NCBI GenBank assembly: GCA_030649775.1
Contig: JAUSFR010000013.1
Coordinates: 1 to 35,161 of the forward strand
Reading direction: 5' to 3'
DNA: 35,161 nucleotides
From: a bacterium
GTDB lineage: Bacteria > Patescibacteriota > Minisyncoccia > Phycocordibacterales > UBA10002
Positions 22,758 through 30,605 of this stretch are shown here, piece after piece. The translations under genes were made by a program, and so were the position numbers. Below the pieces are notes generated by a model. That model saw only the letters and a list, made by a program, of their open reading frames with translations, did no database searches and was not told where the DNA came from. The stretch's first letter is position 1. Each line of letters opens with the position of its first letter.

Positions 22758-24078
22758 TTAGAATGAAATTGACTGCTCGTAGCAAATCTTTTTTCAGCGT
22801 GATAGGAATACGGTTTTTGGTGCTTGCGACATCAATGTCTTTACATCCGTAACCCGTTTTCACTCCCACAAACGGAACTCGGGCGTTTCCGGCCGTTTCG
22901 GCATCACGAAGACTGTCTCCCACAAAGTAGCTTTTCTTCACATCTATATTGAGTTCCTTTACCGCCCGCTCTAGCATCCCCGTTTTTGGCTTTCGACAAT
23001 CGCACGCGATTTTATATTTTTTGTTTTCTCCTTTGAACCCCTTGTCCGGATGGTGCGGGCAAAAATAAATGCCGTCCAGTTTTGCCCCCTCACGGCCGAG
23101 AAGCGTTTCCATTTTTTTATGGATGTGGAGCACGTCGTCAAATGAACACAAGCCCTTGGCCACCACCGGCTGGTTGGAAATCACCACCGCGAAGTAATCA
23201 CTCGCGTTGATGCTTTGTATAGCTTTCGCGACATCAGGCAAGAGTTCAAAGTCTTGTGGGTGGTGCAGGTTTCCCACTTCCTTATTGATGACCCCGTCAC
23301 GGTCCAAAAAGATTGCCGGTCGTTTGTGTTGAAGGCTCATTTTGCCAAATCTACCGCTACGGACATCACGGTTAACCTCGCGAAGCCTCTCTGGGGTACC
23401 GATATCTTTTATGTATTCGGGAGTGAAGTAGGCGACAAAGGAGTTTTTCTGTGTGCGTAGGGTGTTTGGAAACACATCACGTCCAAAGTCCGCGTGCGTG
23501 CCTTCCGGTATATACTCAAAAATCTTTGGGGTGAGCACGTAGAGTGGAGTGCTCACCAAATTGCGAAACCAGAGTTCGGGAGAATGAGGCTTGGTCAAGA
23601 ATGACAAGATAAGATTGTCGGAGCTCATTTCCACGAGGTTGCTGTCCATCGGGTGGTCGTTTGGATGTACCGCGAGAGTACCAACAAGCGTCTTGTGTTT
23701 CACTTTTTGACGCGCGTGAAAAGCGAGCAGACGCTTGAGGTCCACCTGCATAAGCTCATCTCCATAGAGCACCAAGAAGTCCGTGGTCAAATGCTTTTCC
23801 GCCGACTTTACGGCTCCCGCGGTACCGAGCGGTAAATCCTCCGAAAGACAACGGATGGAGAGGCCAAAACGAGACCCGTTCCCGCAGAATTTCTCTATGT
23901 GTTCTCCGAGGTGGTTCGTTAGTATAAAAACGTTCTTAAACCCGTGCGACTTGAGGAGGTTTAATTGGTATTCGAGCAGGGGTTTGCCGGCAATGGGGAG
24001 GAGGGCTTTGGGTACGCGCCTACCGCGCTCGCCCATTCGTGTTCCTTTTCCTCCCGCGATGATAACCGCCGTGTTCAT
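22750..24078 (-). CDS. HddC-GmhB fusion: heptose-1-P guanylyltransferase plus heptose-bisphosphate phosphatase
   Basis: A 442-residue bifunctional protein. Residues 1-235 are a sugar nucleotidyltransferase: VIIAGGKGTRM with the Lys/Pro loop RVPKALLPIAGKPLLEY, metal Asp in LYGDELM, and DIGTPERLREV at the end, as in HddC. Residues about 253-442 are a histidinol-phosphatase-type HAD phosphatase like GmhB: nucleophile site FLDRDGVIN (Asp259, Asp261), SNQP, zinc site CPHHPDKGF with CDCRKPKTGM (Cys340, Cys359, Cys361), and GDSLRDAETA. The phosphatase makes heptose 1-phosphate from the 1,7-bisphosphate and the transferase activates it, probably with GTP. These are consecutive steps of one pathway in one chain, in the order opposite to the reactions. 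Last gene of the 28520-22750 operon. Confidence 0.9.
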   Translation of the reverse strand: MNTAVIIAGGKGTRMGERGRRVPKALLPIAGKPLLEYQLNLLKSHGFKNVFILTNHLGEHIEKFCGNGSRFGLSIRCLSEDLPLGTAGAVKSAEKHLTTDFLVLYGDELMQVDLKRLLAFHARQKVKHKTLVGTLAVHPNDHPMDSNLVEMSSDNLILSFLTKPHSPELWFRNLVSTPLYVLTPKIFEYIPEGTHADFGRDVFPNTLRTQKNSFVAYFTPEYIKDIGTPERLREVNRDVRSGRFGKMSLQHKRPAIFLDRDGVINKEVGNLHHPQDFELLPDVAKAIQSINASDYFAVVISNQPVVAKGLCSFDDVLHIHKKMETLLGREGAKLDGIYFCPHHPDKGFKGENKKYKIACDCRKPKTGMLERAVKELNIDVKKSYFVGDSLRDAETAGNARVPFVGVKTGYGCKDIDVASTKNRIPITLKKDLLRAVNFILRK

Positions 24079-24090
24079 AAGATAAACATA

Positions 24091-24133
24091 CCAATCTACG
24101 AATAATACTAATGATACGAATACCTACGAATAA
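24091..24133. repeat. Second copy of the CCAATCTACGAAT repeat
   Basis: CCAATCTACGAAT (24091-24103), AATAATACTAA (24101-24111) and further TACGAATACCTACGAATAA words. It shares exact words, inverted, with the element at 153-251. It lies in the gap just upstream of the fusion gene. Confidence 0.65.
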
Positions 24134-24163
24134 CGGGGATACCTTGCGCTCCCGCACAGGATT

Positions 24164-24206
24164 CGGGGCGACAACACAGGGTGAAGCGCCCCGTGGTGTC
24201 GCACCC
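24164..24206. repeat. GC-rich inverted repeat
   Basis: CGGGGCG (24164-24170) pairs exactly with CGCCCCG (24187-24193). A longer imperfect pairing joins GGGGCGACAACAC (24165-24177) with GTGGTGTCGCACCC (24193-24206). It looks like a dispersed hairpin element different in sequence from the adjacent AT-rich one, and it may also affect transcription between the GalE-like and fusion genes. Confidence 0.5.
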
Positions 24207-24211
24207 TACAC

Positions 24212-25183
24212 TTACGAATGCTTCATTTTTAAATCCGCTAGTATATCCTTCGCACCCGCACTGAAGGCTTCAAGAGAGGTGGGGTACTTCGGTTTCCAAC
24301 CCAAGGATTTGAGTTTGGATACATCAAGGCGTACCGTGTGCACGTCTCCCGGCCACCCGCGCACTCCGCCGGCAAACCGTACTTCCACATTTTTGAGTCC
24401 CATTTCCGCGATGACGATATCCGCGATGTCGCGCACAAACACCCCGCCCGTCGTGCCCAAGTTAAACAAATTGAGAGGCTCATGCGCATGCACGAGCCCG
24501 AACAGCATTCCATCTACGCAATCGTGCACCTCAATGTACGGCTTGGATTGTTTTCCGTCTCCGAGCACGGGAAGTACGGACGGGTCTTTCTTCAATTTTT
24601 CGTAGAAATCCAAGACAACGCCGTGTGTGGGTCGCTTTCCCACGATATTACCGAAGCGATACATCCACGCCTGTATGCCGAAATTGTGAACGTACGCGGA
24701 GATGACGGCCTCGCAGGCGAGTTTACTCGCTCCATAAAAAGAAATGGGGAGAAGCGGTCCATAATTTTCGGCGGTGGGGGAGACGGTCGCCTCGCCGTAG
24801 ACGACGTTACTTGAAGTGAACACGAGTTTCCCCACACCGGTCTCGCGCATAGCCTGAAGCACGTTGTAAGTCGCTGCCGTTCCTTGCTCCAAGTCAATAT
24901 CGGGATTTTTAGAGCTCTTGATAATATTGGAGTTGGCGGCAAGGTGAAAGACAACGTCCCTGCCCTTCATCGCCTTCGTGAGTTTCCCGACTTCCAAAAG
25001 GTCGGCTTCCACAAACGCAAATTTTGGGTTTCCGAAGTGTGGGGCAATGAATTCCTTTTTCCCAAGCGAAAGATTGTCGTACACAACGACATCATTCCCT
25101 TCGGCCATCAGCCTGTCCACAAGATGGCTCCCGATAAATCCGGCTCCGCCGGTCACCAATACTTTTTTAATGTGTTTTACCAT
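24212..25183 (-). CDS. GalE-like NDP-sugar epimerase (extended SDR)
   Basis: A 323-residue SDR. The open frame reaches 25255, but that part is repeat DNA. The real N-terminus is MVKHIKKVLVTGGAGFIGSH from ATG 25183. NAD loop GGAGFIG (12-18), FTSSNVVYGE and catalytic Tyr150/Lys154 in SFYGASK are all present. The length and order match UDP-glucose 4-epimerase and related UDP-glucuronate or heptose epimerases. Placed in an operon between two aminotransferases and the HddC-GmhB fusion. The substrate may be UDP-hexose or a modified nucleotide sugar; sequence alone does not decide. Confidence 0.82.
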   Translation of the reverse strand: MVKHIKKVLVTGGAGFIGSHLVDRLMAEGNDVVVYDNLSLGKKEFIAPHFGNPKFAFVEADLLEVGKLTKAMKGRDVVFHLAANSNIIKSSKNPDIDLEQGTAATYNVLQAMRETGVGKLVFTSSNVVYGEATVSPTAENYGPLLPISFYGASKLACEAVISAYVHNFGIQAWMYRFGNIVGKRPTHGVVLDFYEKLKKDPSVLPVLGDGKQSKPYIEVHDCVDGMLFGLVHAHEPLNLFNLGTTGGVFVRDIADIVIAEMGLKNVEVRFAGGVRGWPGDVHTVRLDVSKLKSLGWKPKYPTSLEAFSAGAKDILADLKMKHS

Positions 25184-25195
25184 AAAAAAGAAACT

Positions 25196-25345
25196 TACCA
25201 AAAAACTAAACAATTTCCAAAGCACAAGAACCCAAAAATTCAAACAAAGCCCCAAACCGTCCCAAACTGTTCAAACCATCTGTCCTGTTTGTGTTTTGCA
25301 TCATTGTGTTTTGTGTGGGTTTTTGGGTATTGTGCTTTGTGCTTT
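25196..25345. repeat. AT-rich imperfect inverted repeat, second copy
   Basis: CAAAGCACAA (25218-25227) is the reverse complement of TTGTGCTTTG (25330-25339), with more partial pairing (CCCAAAAA with TTTTTGGG) around a centre near 25278. Same style as 10218-10340. It fills the gap between the GalE-like and aminotransferase genes and supplies the last 15 or so codons of the latter. Confidence 0.7.
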
Positions 25346-26479
25346 TCCCGTTACCTGTACTTTGTTCTGCGTTAGTGCTTCTGTTAACGTCTTTGCGACA
25401 TAGCGAGCCTGCGCGTCCGTCATACCGTAAAAGATGGGGAGGCACATATGGTGCGCACAGAGAAATTCGGTTTTGGGGAGCGACAGTTTGTTTGCAAAAG
25501 GGAAGACCGGTTGCTTGTGCAGGGGAAGCTCGTACACATATCCGCTTGGCTGAATACCTTTTTCCTGAAGCGCTTTGTGCACCAAGGAGCGGTCGTGGTT
25601 CGGCAGGACCACTATATATTTATAGTAATTGTTTATGGAGCCCGCTTCGGGACGTACGATTCTGATGTCGGGACTTTCCGCGAGCAGTGCGTCATATATC
25701 TTGGCTATTTCGTTTCTCCGTTTGATGAACTTCGGCAGGGACGCGAGTTGCCGAATTCCCAAAATGGCGGAGATTTCGGGCATCCTCCAGTTGTATCCGA
25801 TGGAGGTGTGGTAATTGATGTAGATGCCGGTTTTTACCTTACCGAACTCCCGCATTGATTTCATTTTTTCCACGAACGACTGGTCGCTTGTCGTTACCAT
25901 TCCGCCTTCTCCCGTGGTCATCACCTTTGTGGAAAAGAAACTGAAACCCGACGCGACACCGAAGGCTCCGGCCTTGGTGCCGTTTAAAGACGAGCCATGC
26001 GCTTGAGCCGAGTCTTCCACCAGATGAAGTTTTCTTTCTTTACAGATTTTTTGAAGTGAGAGAATATCCTTGGAAATGAGACCTCCGATATGTACGTGAA
26101 TCACCGCCACGGTTTTCTCCGTTATTTTCTTTTTCACGTCGCTCGCGTCCATACAGAGGTTGTCGGTACAATCGGCGAACACGGGAATGCCTCCGGCGTT
26201 TAGAATCGCGTTTGCGGTCGCGATAAACGTATTTGAGGGCAGGATAACCTCTTTGCCCGCGACCCCGATGCTTCGGCAGATAAGTTCCAGCGCGGACGTT
26301 CCGCTGTTGCATCCGACGGCAAAACGAGTGCCCGAGAACTTCGCGAACTTTTTCTCAAACTCTTCGGTGTGAATGTAGCTTGAAAGAAAAGACTTTCCCT
26401 CAAGAATTTTCTTGAATTCTTTGGTGATAACGCGGATGTCCTCTTTGGAGAAATACGGTTTTGTCGCGGGTACTCTCAT
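25301..26479 (-). CDS. DegT/DnrJ/EryC1/StrS-family sugar aminotransferase
   Basis: A 392-residue PLP enzyme that would transaminate a keto-sugar nucleotide. PLP-binding features are NSGTSALELI, LVEDSAQAHGS with Asp156, and the Schiff-base lysine in FFSTKVMTTGEGGM (Lys185). The GYNWRMPEISAILG segment is conserved in the family. It overlaps the neighbouring paralogue by 4 bases. The C-terminal 15-20 residues (VTGKAQSTIPKNPHKTQ) are encoded by the AT-rich repeat and probably replaced the original end of the gene. Related to ArnB/PseC/perosamine-synthase types; the sugar is unknown. Confidence 0.88.
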   Translation of the reverse strand: MRVPATKPYFSKEDIRVITKEFKKILEGKSFLSSYIHTEEFEKKFAKFSGTRFAVGCNSGTSALELICRSIGVAGKEVILPSNTFIATANAILNAGGIPVFADCTDNLCMDASDVKKKITEKTVAVIHVHIGGLISKDILSLQKICKERKLHLVEDSAQAHGSSLNGTKAGAFGVASGFSFFSTKVMTTGEGGMVTTSDQSFVEKMKSMREFGKVKTGIYINYHTSIGYNWRMPEISAILGIRQLASLPKFIKRRNEIAKIYDALLAESPDIRIVRPEAGSINNYYKYIVVLPNHDRSLVHKALQEKGIQPSGYVYELPLHKQPVFPFANKLSLPKTEFLCAHHMCLPIFYGMTDAQARYVAKTLTEALTQNKVQVTGKAQSTIPKNPHKTQ

Positions 26480-27630
26480 CGTGTTTGATAATAGTTTGTA
26501 ATCTCGCTACACACATACTCAATTTCTTCTTGTTTCAGGTTTGGCGCCGAAGGAAGGCACACTCCCGTTTTGAATAGCTTCTCGGTGATGGGGAAGTGCC
26601 CCTTCTCCCCGTACGCGGGCTGGGAGTGCATCGGCATAAAGAGGGTTCGTGCTCCGATACCGCAGGTCTCAAGATGTCGGATAAGCTTTTTCGCGTTGGG
26701 AACAAACAGGATGGCTCGGTGCGGAACGGCATCCGCGAGCGAGTTGAAGGCAAATACCCGCACGCCCGAAACCCCCGATAGCTTTTTCCGATATATACCG
26801 AGAATTTCTTTTTTTCGCTTTACAAAATAGTCCGCTTTCTTGAGTTGGGCGACTCCTACCGCGCTCTGAAGCTCCGTAATTCTAAAATTATAGCCTCTCC
26901 GCTCTATTGTATCCACACCTCGCTCCCGTCTTCCGTCATGCTTGTATATGTTCGCTTCGCTCACGAGTTTTGTGTTATCGGAGAGGAGCATACCCCCTTC
27001 TCCCGTGGTGATGGTTTTGTCCGCGAAAAAAGAAAGCACGGAGAAATCGCCGTACGAGGGAATGGGTTTTCCTTTGTAGGTGCCGAACAGCGCGGGAGCG
27101 GAGTCGTTTATCAAAAACAGCTTATGCTTCTTTGCGTAGCGCGTGATGGTGTCAAGCGCTCCCGTGTTGCCGTACGCGCACACGTACAGAATCGCTTTTG
27201 TCCGCGCTGTCCGAACCACCTCAATGGTTTTTACCGAGAGGCACAAGGTTTCTTCGTCAACATCCGCGAATACGGGGGTCGCGCCTGTGGCGGAAATGGA
27301 GTTCGGGTCGGCCGAATGTGAAAGACTCGGCACGATAATTTCGTCTCCTGTCTTTAGCCCAAGACCTTTCATCCCCGAGATAAGAGCGGCGGTCGCGTTT
27401 CCGAAACAGACCGCGTATTTTCTCTCGCAGATTTCAGCGAGCTTGCTTTCAAACTCGCGCGTGTATTTGTTTTCCGAAAGCCAATTCCGTTCTATGACGT
27501 CGGTGACAAGCGCCAGCTCTTCTTTGCCGATGGACGGTGTGTAGCAGGGTATCGTTTCCTTGCCGACCCGAGCGGTGTAGGATTCGTAGGCGATAATAGC
27601 TTCACTTTTTTTCTCCTTTGGATTCTTCAT
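26476..27630 (-). CDS. DegT-family sugar aminotransferase, second paralogue
   Basis: A 384-residue PLP enzyme. It has FGNATAALISG, the aspartate site LINDSAPALFG (Asp176), lysine Lys205 in SFFADKTITTGEGGM, and RRGYNFRITELQSAVG. The N-terminus IPCYTPSIGKEEL resembles perosamine-synthase-like members. It is only distantly similar to the next aminotransferase, so the pair is not a recent duplication. They may amination-modify two different keto-sugars, or act as unequal partners. Eleven bases separate it from the SDR upstream and it overlaps the next gene by 4. Confidence 0.88.
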   Translation of the reverse strand: MKNPKEKKSEAIIAYESYTARVGKETIPCYTPSIGKEELALVTDVIERNWLSENKYTREFESKLAEICERKYAVCFGNATAALISGMKGLGLKTGDEIIVPSLSHSADPNSISATGATPVFADVDEETLCLSVKTIEVVRTARTKAILYVCAYGNTGALDTITRYAKKHKLFLINDSAPALFGTYKGKPIPSYGDFSVLSFFADKTITTGEGGMLLSDNTKLVSEANIYKHDGRRERGVDTIERRGYNFRITELQSAVGVAQLKKADYFVKRKKEILGIYRKKLSGVSGVRVFAFNSLADAVPHRAILFVPNAKKLIRHLETCGIGARTLFMPMHSQPAYGEKGHFPITEKLFKTGVCLPSAPNLKQEEIEYVCSEITNYYQTR

Positions 27631-27641
27631 ACTGGTTGGTT

Positions 27642-28520
27642 TTATGCTTTTGGGCGAAGGGTGTTCAGGTATTCCGTTACCGCCATAGAAAATGGGGTAA
27701 ACACATTTTTTGCTGAAGCCTTCTTTAGTTTAGCATTGCCGAGAAATGGCAATGTCTCGCCCTCGGGTTTGTCCGTTTTAAAGACAACGGAAGCTTTATA
27801 GAAATCGGCTATCATCTGCGCGGCGTCTTTGACCGAAGAGTACTCGTCTCCTCCCAGATTATAGATTCCCGGTGGGAGGGTAAAACCCTCCCGCACGCAC
27901 CGCACCACATCGGGCAGATACACATACTGAATCTTCCGCGCTCCTGTTCCCCAGAGGGTCAGTTCTCCCTTTTCTTCGCACTCCTTTGCGAAATTAAGGA
28001 TGGTGTTCGGGTGCTTCGCCTCTCCCTCGCCGAAGACGGAGGAGAGCCTGAAAATAACGCTGTTTTTGTGGTTTCTTAAAATGAACTGCTCAAAAAAAGA
28101 TTTTGCGACTCCGAAATTATGGCTCGGCAGGAGCGGGCGGTCCTCGAACATCTTTTCGTCTTTGGGAAGCCCGCTGTACACATAGGAAGAGCTAAAATAA
28201 ATAAGCCGACACGAAGGATATGAAGCGAGCGCTTTTACGATGTTAAGAAGCGCCTGAAAATCTTCGGTGAACGAACTTACGAAATCGTCTTTGTAGGCAA
28301 GCGCGGAGTGCGTTCCCGCGTGTACAAACACATTCGGCTTAAAATCGCTTACGGCCTTCCCGGTTTTTTCGTGGTCAGCCAGATTGAGGGAGAGACCTTC
28401 CTCGCCGGACCGGTAGTCCTTATCTATCGGAAGCACGGAGAGGTTTTGTGCCTTCGCATCCTTCTGAAGCTCTGACCCGATGTACCCCAAACTACCTGTT
28501 ATAATAAGCCTCGTACTCAT
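27642..28520 (-). CDS. NAD-dependent epimerase/dehydratase-like SDR with Phe at the catalytic Tyr
   Basis: A 292-residue extended SDR with Rossmann loop ITGSLGYIGSE (9-15 core), YFSSSYVYSG and VIFRLSSVFGEG. The segment that should hold the catalytic YxxxK reads SHNFGVAKSFFE, so Lys140 is present but Tyr is Phe136 (codon TTC on the coding strand). Without that Tyr, ordinary SDR redox chemistry would be weak. It may be an epimerase or binding paralogue, or use another acid/base. First gene of a five-gene minus operon, with a promoter 6 bases upstream of the ATG. Confidence 0.8.
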   Translation of the reverse strand: MSTRLIITGSLGYIGSELQKDAKAQNLSVLPIDKDYRSGEEGLSLNLADHEKTGKAVSDFKPNVFVHAGTHSALAYKDDFVSSFTEDFQALLNIVKALASYPSCRLIYFSSSYVYSGLPKDEKMFEDRPLLPSHNFGVAKSFFEQFILRNHKNSVIFRLSSVFGEGEAKHPNTILNFAKECEEKGELTLWGTGARKIQYVYLPDVVRCVREGFTLPPGIYNLGGDEYSSVKDAAQMIADFYKASVVFKTDKPEGETLPFLGNAKLKKASAKNVFTPFSMAVTEYLNTLRPKA

Positions 28521-28526
28521 GGCGCA

Positions 28527-28555
28527 ATTCTAAACGCTCGGTGCACTCCTTGCAA
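28527..28555 (-). promoter_or_regulatory. Leaderless promoter of the 28520-22750 operon
   Basis: On the minus strand TTGCAA (28555-28550), a 17-base spacer, TAGAAT (28532-28527), and only 6 bases to the ATG. No Shine-Dalgarno fits. Together with 13346-13374 this is the clearest case of a leaderless start. Confidence 0.65.
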
Positions 28556-28659
28556 GACGAGGTAGTCATGGTGAAAACCTTTCGGCTGATAGGAGGGTTG
28601 TAGTAGTGCGAGAAGCAATAAATCGGTATCTAAAGGCTCAAGCATGGATGCGTAACTGT

Positions 28660-28728
28660 TTTCACTGTTTGTGCCTTTGGATAGTTTGCATTTTTGTTTG
28701 GTTTTTGTGATTTGTGTTTTGGATAATT
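28660..28728. repeat. One-armed copy of the AT-rich TTTGTGTTTTGG repeat
   Basis: Words TGTTTGTGCC, TTTTTGTTTGG and GATTTGTGTTTTGGATAA match the right arms of the elements at 10218 and 25196. No left arm is visible. GATAAT at 28722-28727 could be a -10 for asnB. The rest of the gap (28556-28659) shows nothing I recognise. Confidence 0.5.
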
Positions 28729-28738
28729 TCTTCTTCGT

Positions 28739-30592
28739 ATGTGTTCAATAAATGGCTTTACCATTGGGGCTCCCGAGCTCATTCTTAACATGAATGGGAC
28801 GACAAAACACCGTGGACCCGACGGCACGGGTGTTTGGCATGGAAAGGGGGTAACCTTGGGCCACAATCGACTTTCCATTATTGACCTTTCGGAAAGGGGT
28901 GCCCAGCCGATGACCGACAGTTCCAAGAGACTTACTATTGTATTTAACGGGGAGATTTACAATTACCAAGAGCTTCGTGCAGAGCTTCAGGGAAAATACA
29001 CGTTCAAGTCGGACAGCGATACCGAAGTCATCCTTAACGCGTATCTTGAATACGGAAAAGAGTGCGTGAAAAAATTCAACGGCATTTTCGCTTTCGCGCT
29101 GTGGGATGAACGTGAACAGGAATTATTTCTCGCGCGTGACCAAAACGGGGTGAAGCCTCTCTACTATTTTTGGGATACAAAACGGTTCATTTTTTCTTCG
29201 GAGATAAAGGCTATTCTGGAACACTCGGTACCGCGTGAGGTGGATAGGGAAGCCTTCAACTTGTATATGCGCGTGGGGTATGTGCCGGAGCCGTACACAA
29301 TGTTCCGAGGCATCAAGAAACTTCCACCCGCGCACTATGCCGTACTAAAGGGAAATGAGTTTTCGCTCAAAAAATATTGGGAAATAGCGGACGTTTCAAA
29401 TCTCTCGTCACGAGAAGAGACCGTCGCGGACATACGGAAACTTTTCAAAGACTCGGTAAAGCGACAGCTCATTTCCGACAGGCCGGTCGGTATCTTTCTT
29501 AGTGGAGGTATTGATTCAACCGCGGTGCTTGGCGCGACCAAGGAAGTGAGCTCCGGAAAAGTAAAAACGTATTCCGTCGGTTTCGCGGTTGATGTCCAGC
29601 AGGAAAAGTTCAACGCCGATTTTCTGCTCGCTCGCGAAACCGCGAAAGCGTACGGCACCGACCATCACGAACTGATGATTTCGGGTAAAGATATCGGCGC
29701 GGAGCTCAAAAACATCGCCTGGCATCTTGACGAGCCGAACGCAAATCCCACCGCGGGGGCTATCTATCTCCTCTCACGACTTGCCAAAAAAGAGGTGGCG
29801 GTGGTGCTTGGTGGCGACGGGGCGGACGAACTCTTTGGCGGATACCAAAGGTACGCGCTCTCCCGCACGCTTCGCGCCGTTTCAAGATTACCTTTGAGTG
29901 TGCGAAAAGCGCTTTCTCTTTCCTTGGCGGGAATGGGGAAAAAAGAGGCCTCGGAAAAAATGCTCATCGCTGGCGGGACCTCGCTCTTCCTGTCTTTCTT
30001 GTCGCAGAAAGAAGGTGATGTGGCTTCCATTCTTAATCCGCAAGTGGCAAAGGGAGGCGTTACGCGTTCGCATTTTGAACGCTACTTTAAGAACACTAGC
30101 CTTTCGGGTGATTTTGAAAAACAATTTATGAACACCGACCGCCAAAGCTGGCTCACCGACGATTCACTCCTGCGGAGCGACAAAATGTCTATGGCGTTCG
30201 GACTGGAACAGCGCGTCCCGATTTTGGACTATCGTTTGCTGGAGCTCGCGTATCGTATTCCCACAAACTGGAAGCTCAAAGGTGGCGGACTTTCACAAAA
30301 CTCATTTCAGGGAAAACAAATCTGGAAAGAAGCGGTGCTTCCGTATCTTCCCGAGCATATTCGGCACCAGCAGAAGCGGGGATTTTTTACCCCAATGGCG
30401 AAATGGCTCCGTACCGACCTACGAGAGGAGGTTATGGAGATTCTTTCACCGGCGCATCTCAACTCCGAGTTCTTCAATGTGGAGGCAGTACAACAAATGT
30501 GGCAGGACCACCTCCAAAGCAAAAAGTACAACCTCACTCTCATTTGGTCGGTAGTGATGTGGCAGTTGTGGTACGATACATTTATAAAATAA
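28739..30592 (+). CDS. asnB: Asparagine synthetase (glutamine-hydrolysing) AsnB
   Basis: A 617-residue two-domain enzyme of usual length. Met1 would be removed to expose the nucleophile Cys2 (MCSINGF) of the class II glutaminase. HRGPDGTG, RLSIIDLSERGAQPM, FNGEIYNY and SDTEV complete the glutamine site. The synthetase domain has the PP-loop FLSGGIDST (Ser255-Thr261), GGDGADELFGGY and LRSDKMSMAFGLEQRVP. It makes asparagine from aspartate, glutamine and ATP. AsnB paralogues are also common in surface-glycan clusters, where amidation of a sugar acid is proposed. Divergent from the SDR operon and followed by a methyltransferase 13 bases later. Confidence 0.92.
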   Translation: MCSINGFTIGAPELILNMNGTTKHRGPDGTGVWHGKGVTLGHNRLSIIDLSERGAQPMTDSSKRLTIVFNGEIYNYQELRAELQGKYTFKSDSDTEVILNAYLEYGKECVKKFNGIFAFALWDEREQELFLARDQNGVKPLYYFWDTKRFIFSSEIKAILEHSVPREVDREAFNLYMRVGYVPEPYTMFRGIKKLPPAHYAVLKGNEFSLKKYWEIADVSNLSSREETVADIRKLFKDSVKRQLISDRPVGIFLSGGIDSTAVLGATKEVSSGKVKTYSVGFAVDVQQEKFNADFLLARETAKAYGTDHHELMISGKDIGAELKNIAWHLDEPNANPTAGAIYLLSRLAKKEVAVVLGGDGADELFGGYQRYALSRTLRAVSRLPLSVRKALSLSLAGMGKKEASEKMLIAGGTSLFLSFLSQKEGDVASILNPQVAKGGVTRSHFERYFKNTSLSGDFEKQFMNTDRQSWLTDDSLLRSDKMSMAFGLEQRVPILDYRLLELAYRIPTNWKLKGGGLSQNSFQGKQIWKEAVLPYLPEHIRHQQKRGFFTPMAKWLRTDLREEVMEILSPAHLNSEFFNVEAVQQMWQDHLQSKKYNLTLIWSVVMWQLWYDTFIK

Positions 30593-30605
30593 AGAGTCCC
30601 GAGCT

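Noticed and set aside
25184-25255. 24-codon hydrophobic N-terminal extension of the GalE-like gene
   Set aside because: It is encoded by the AT-rich repeat. It mimics a membrane helix but precedes a complete SDR start at 25183.
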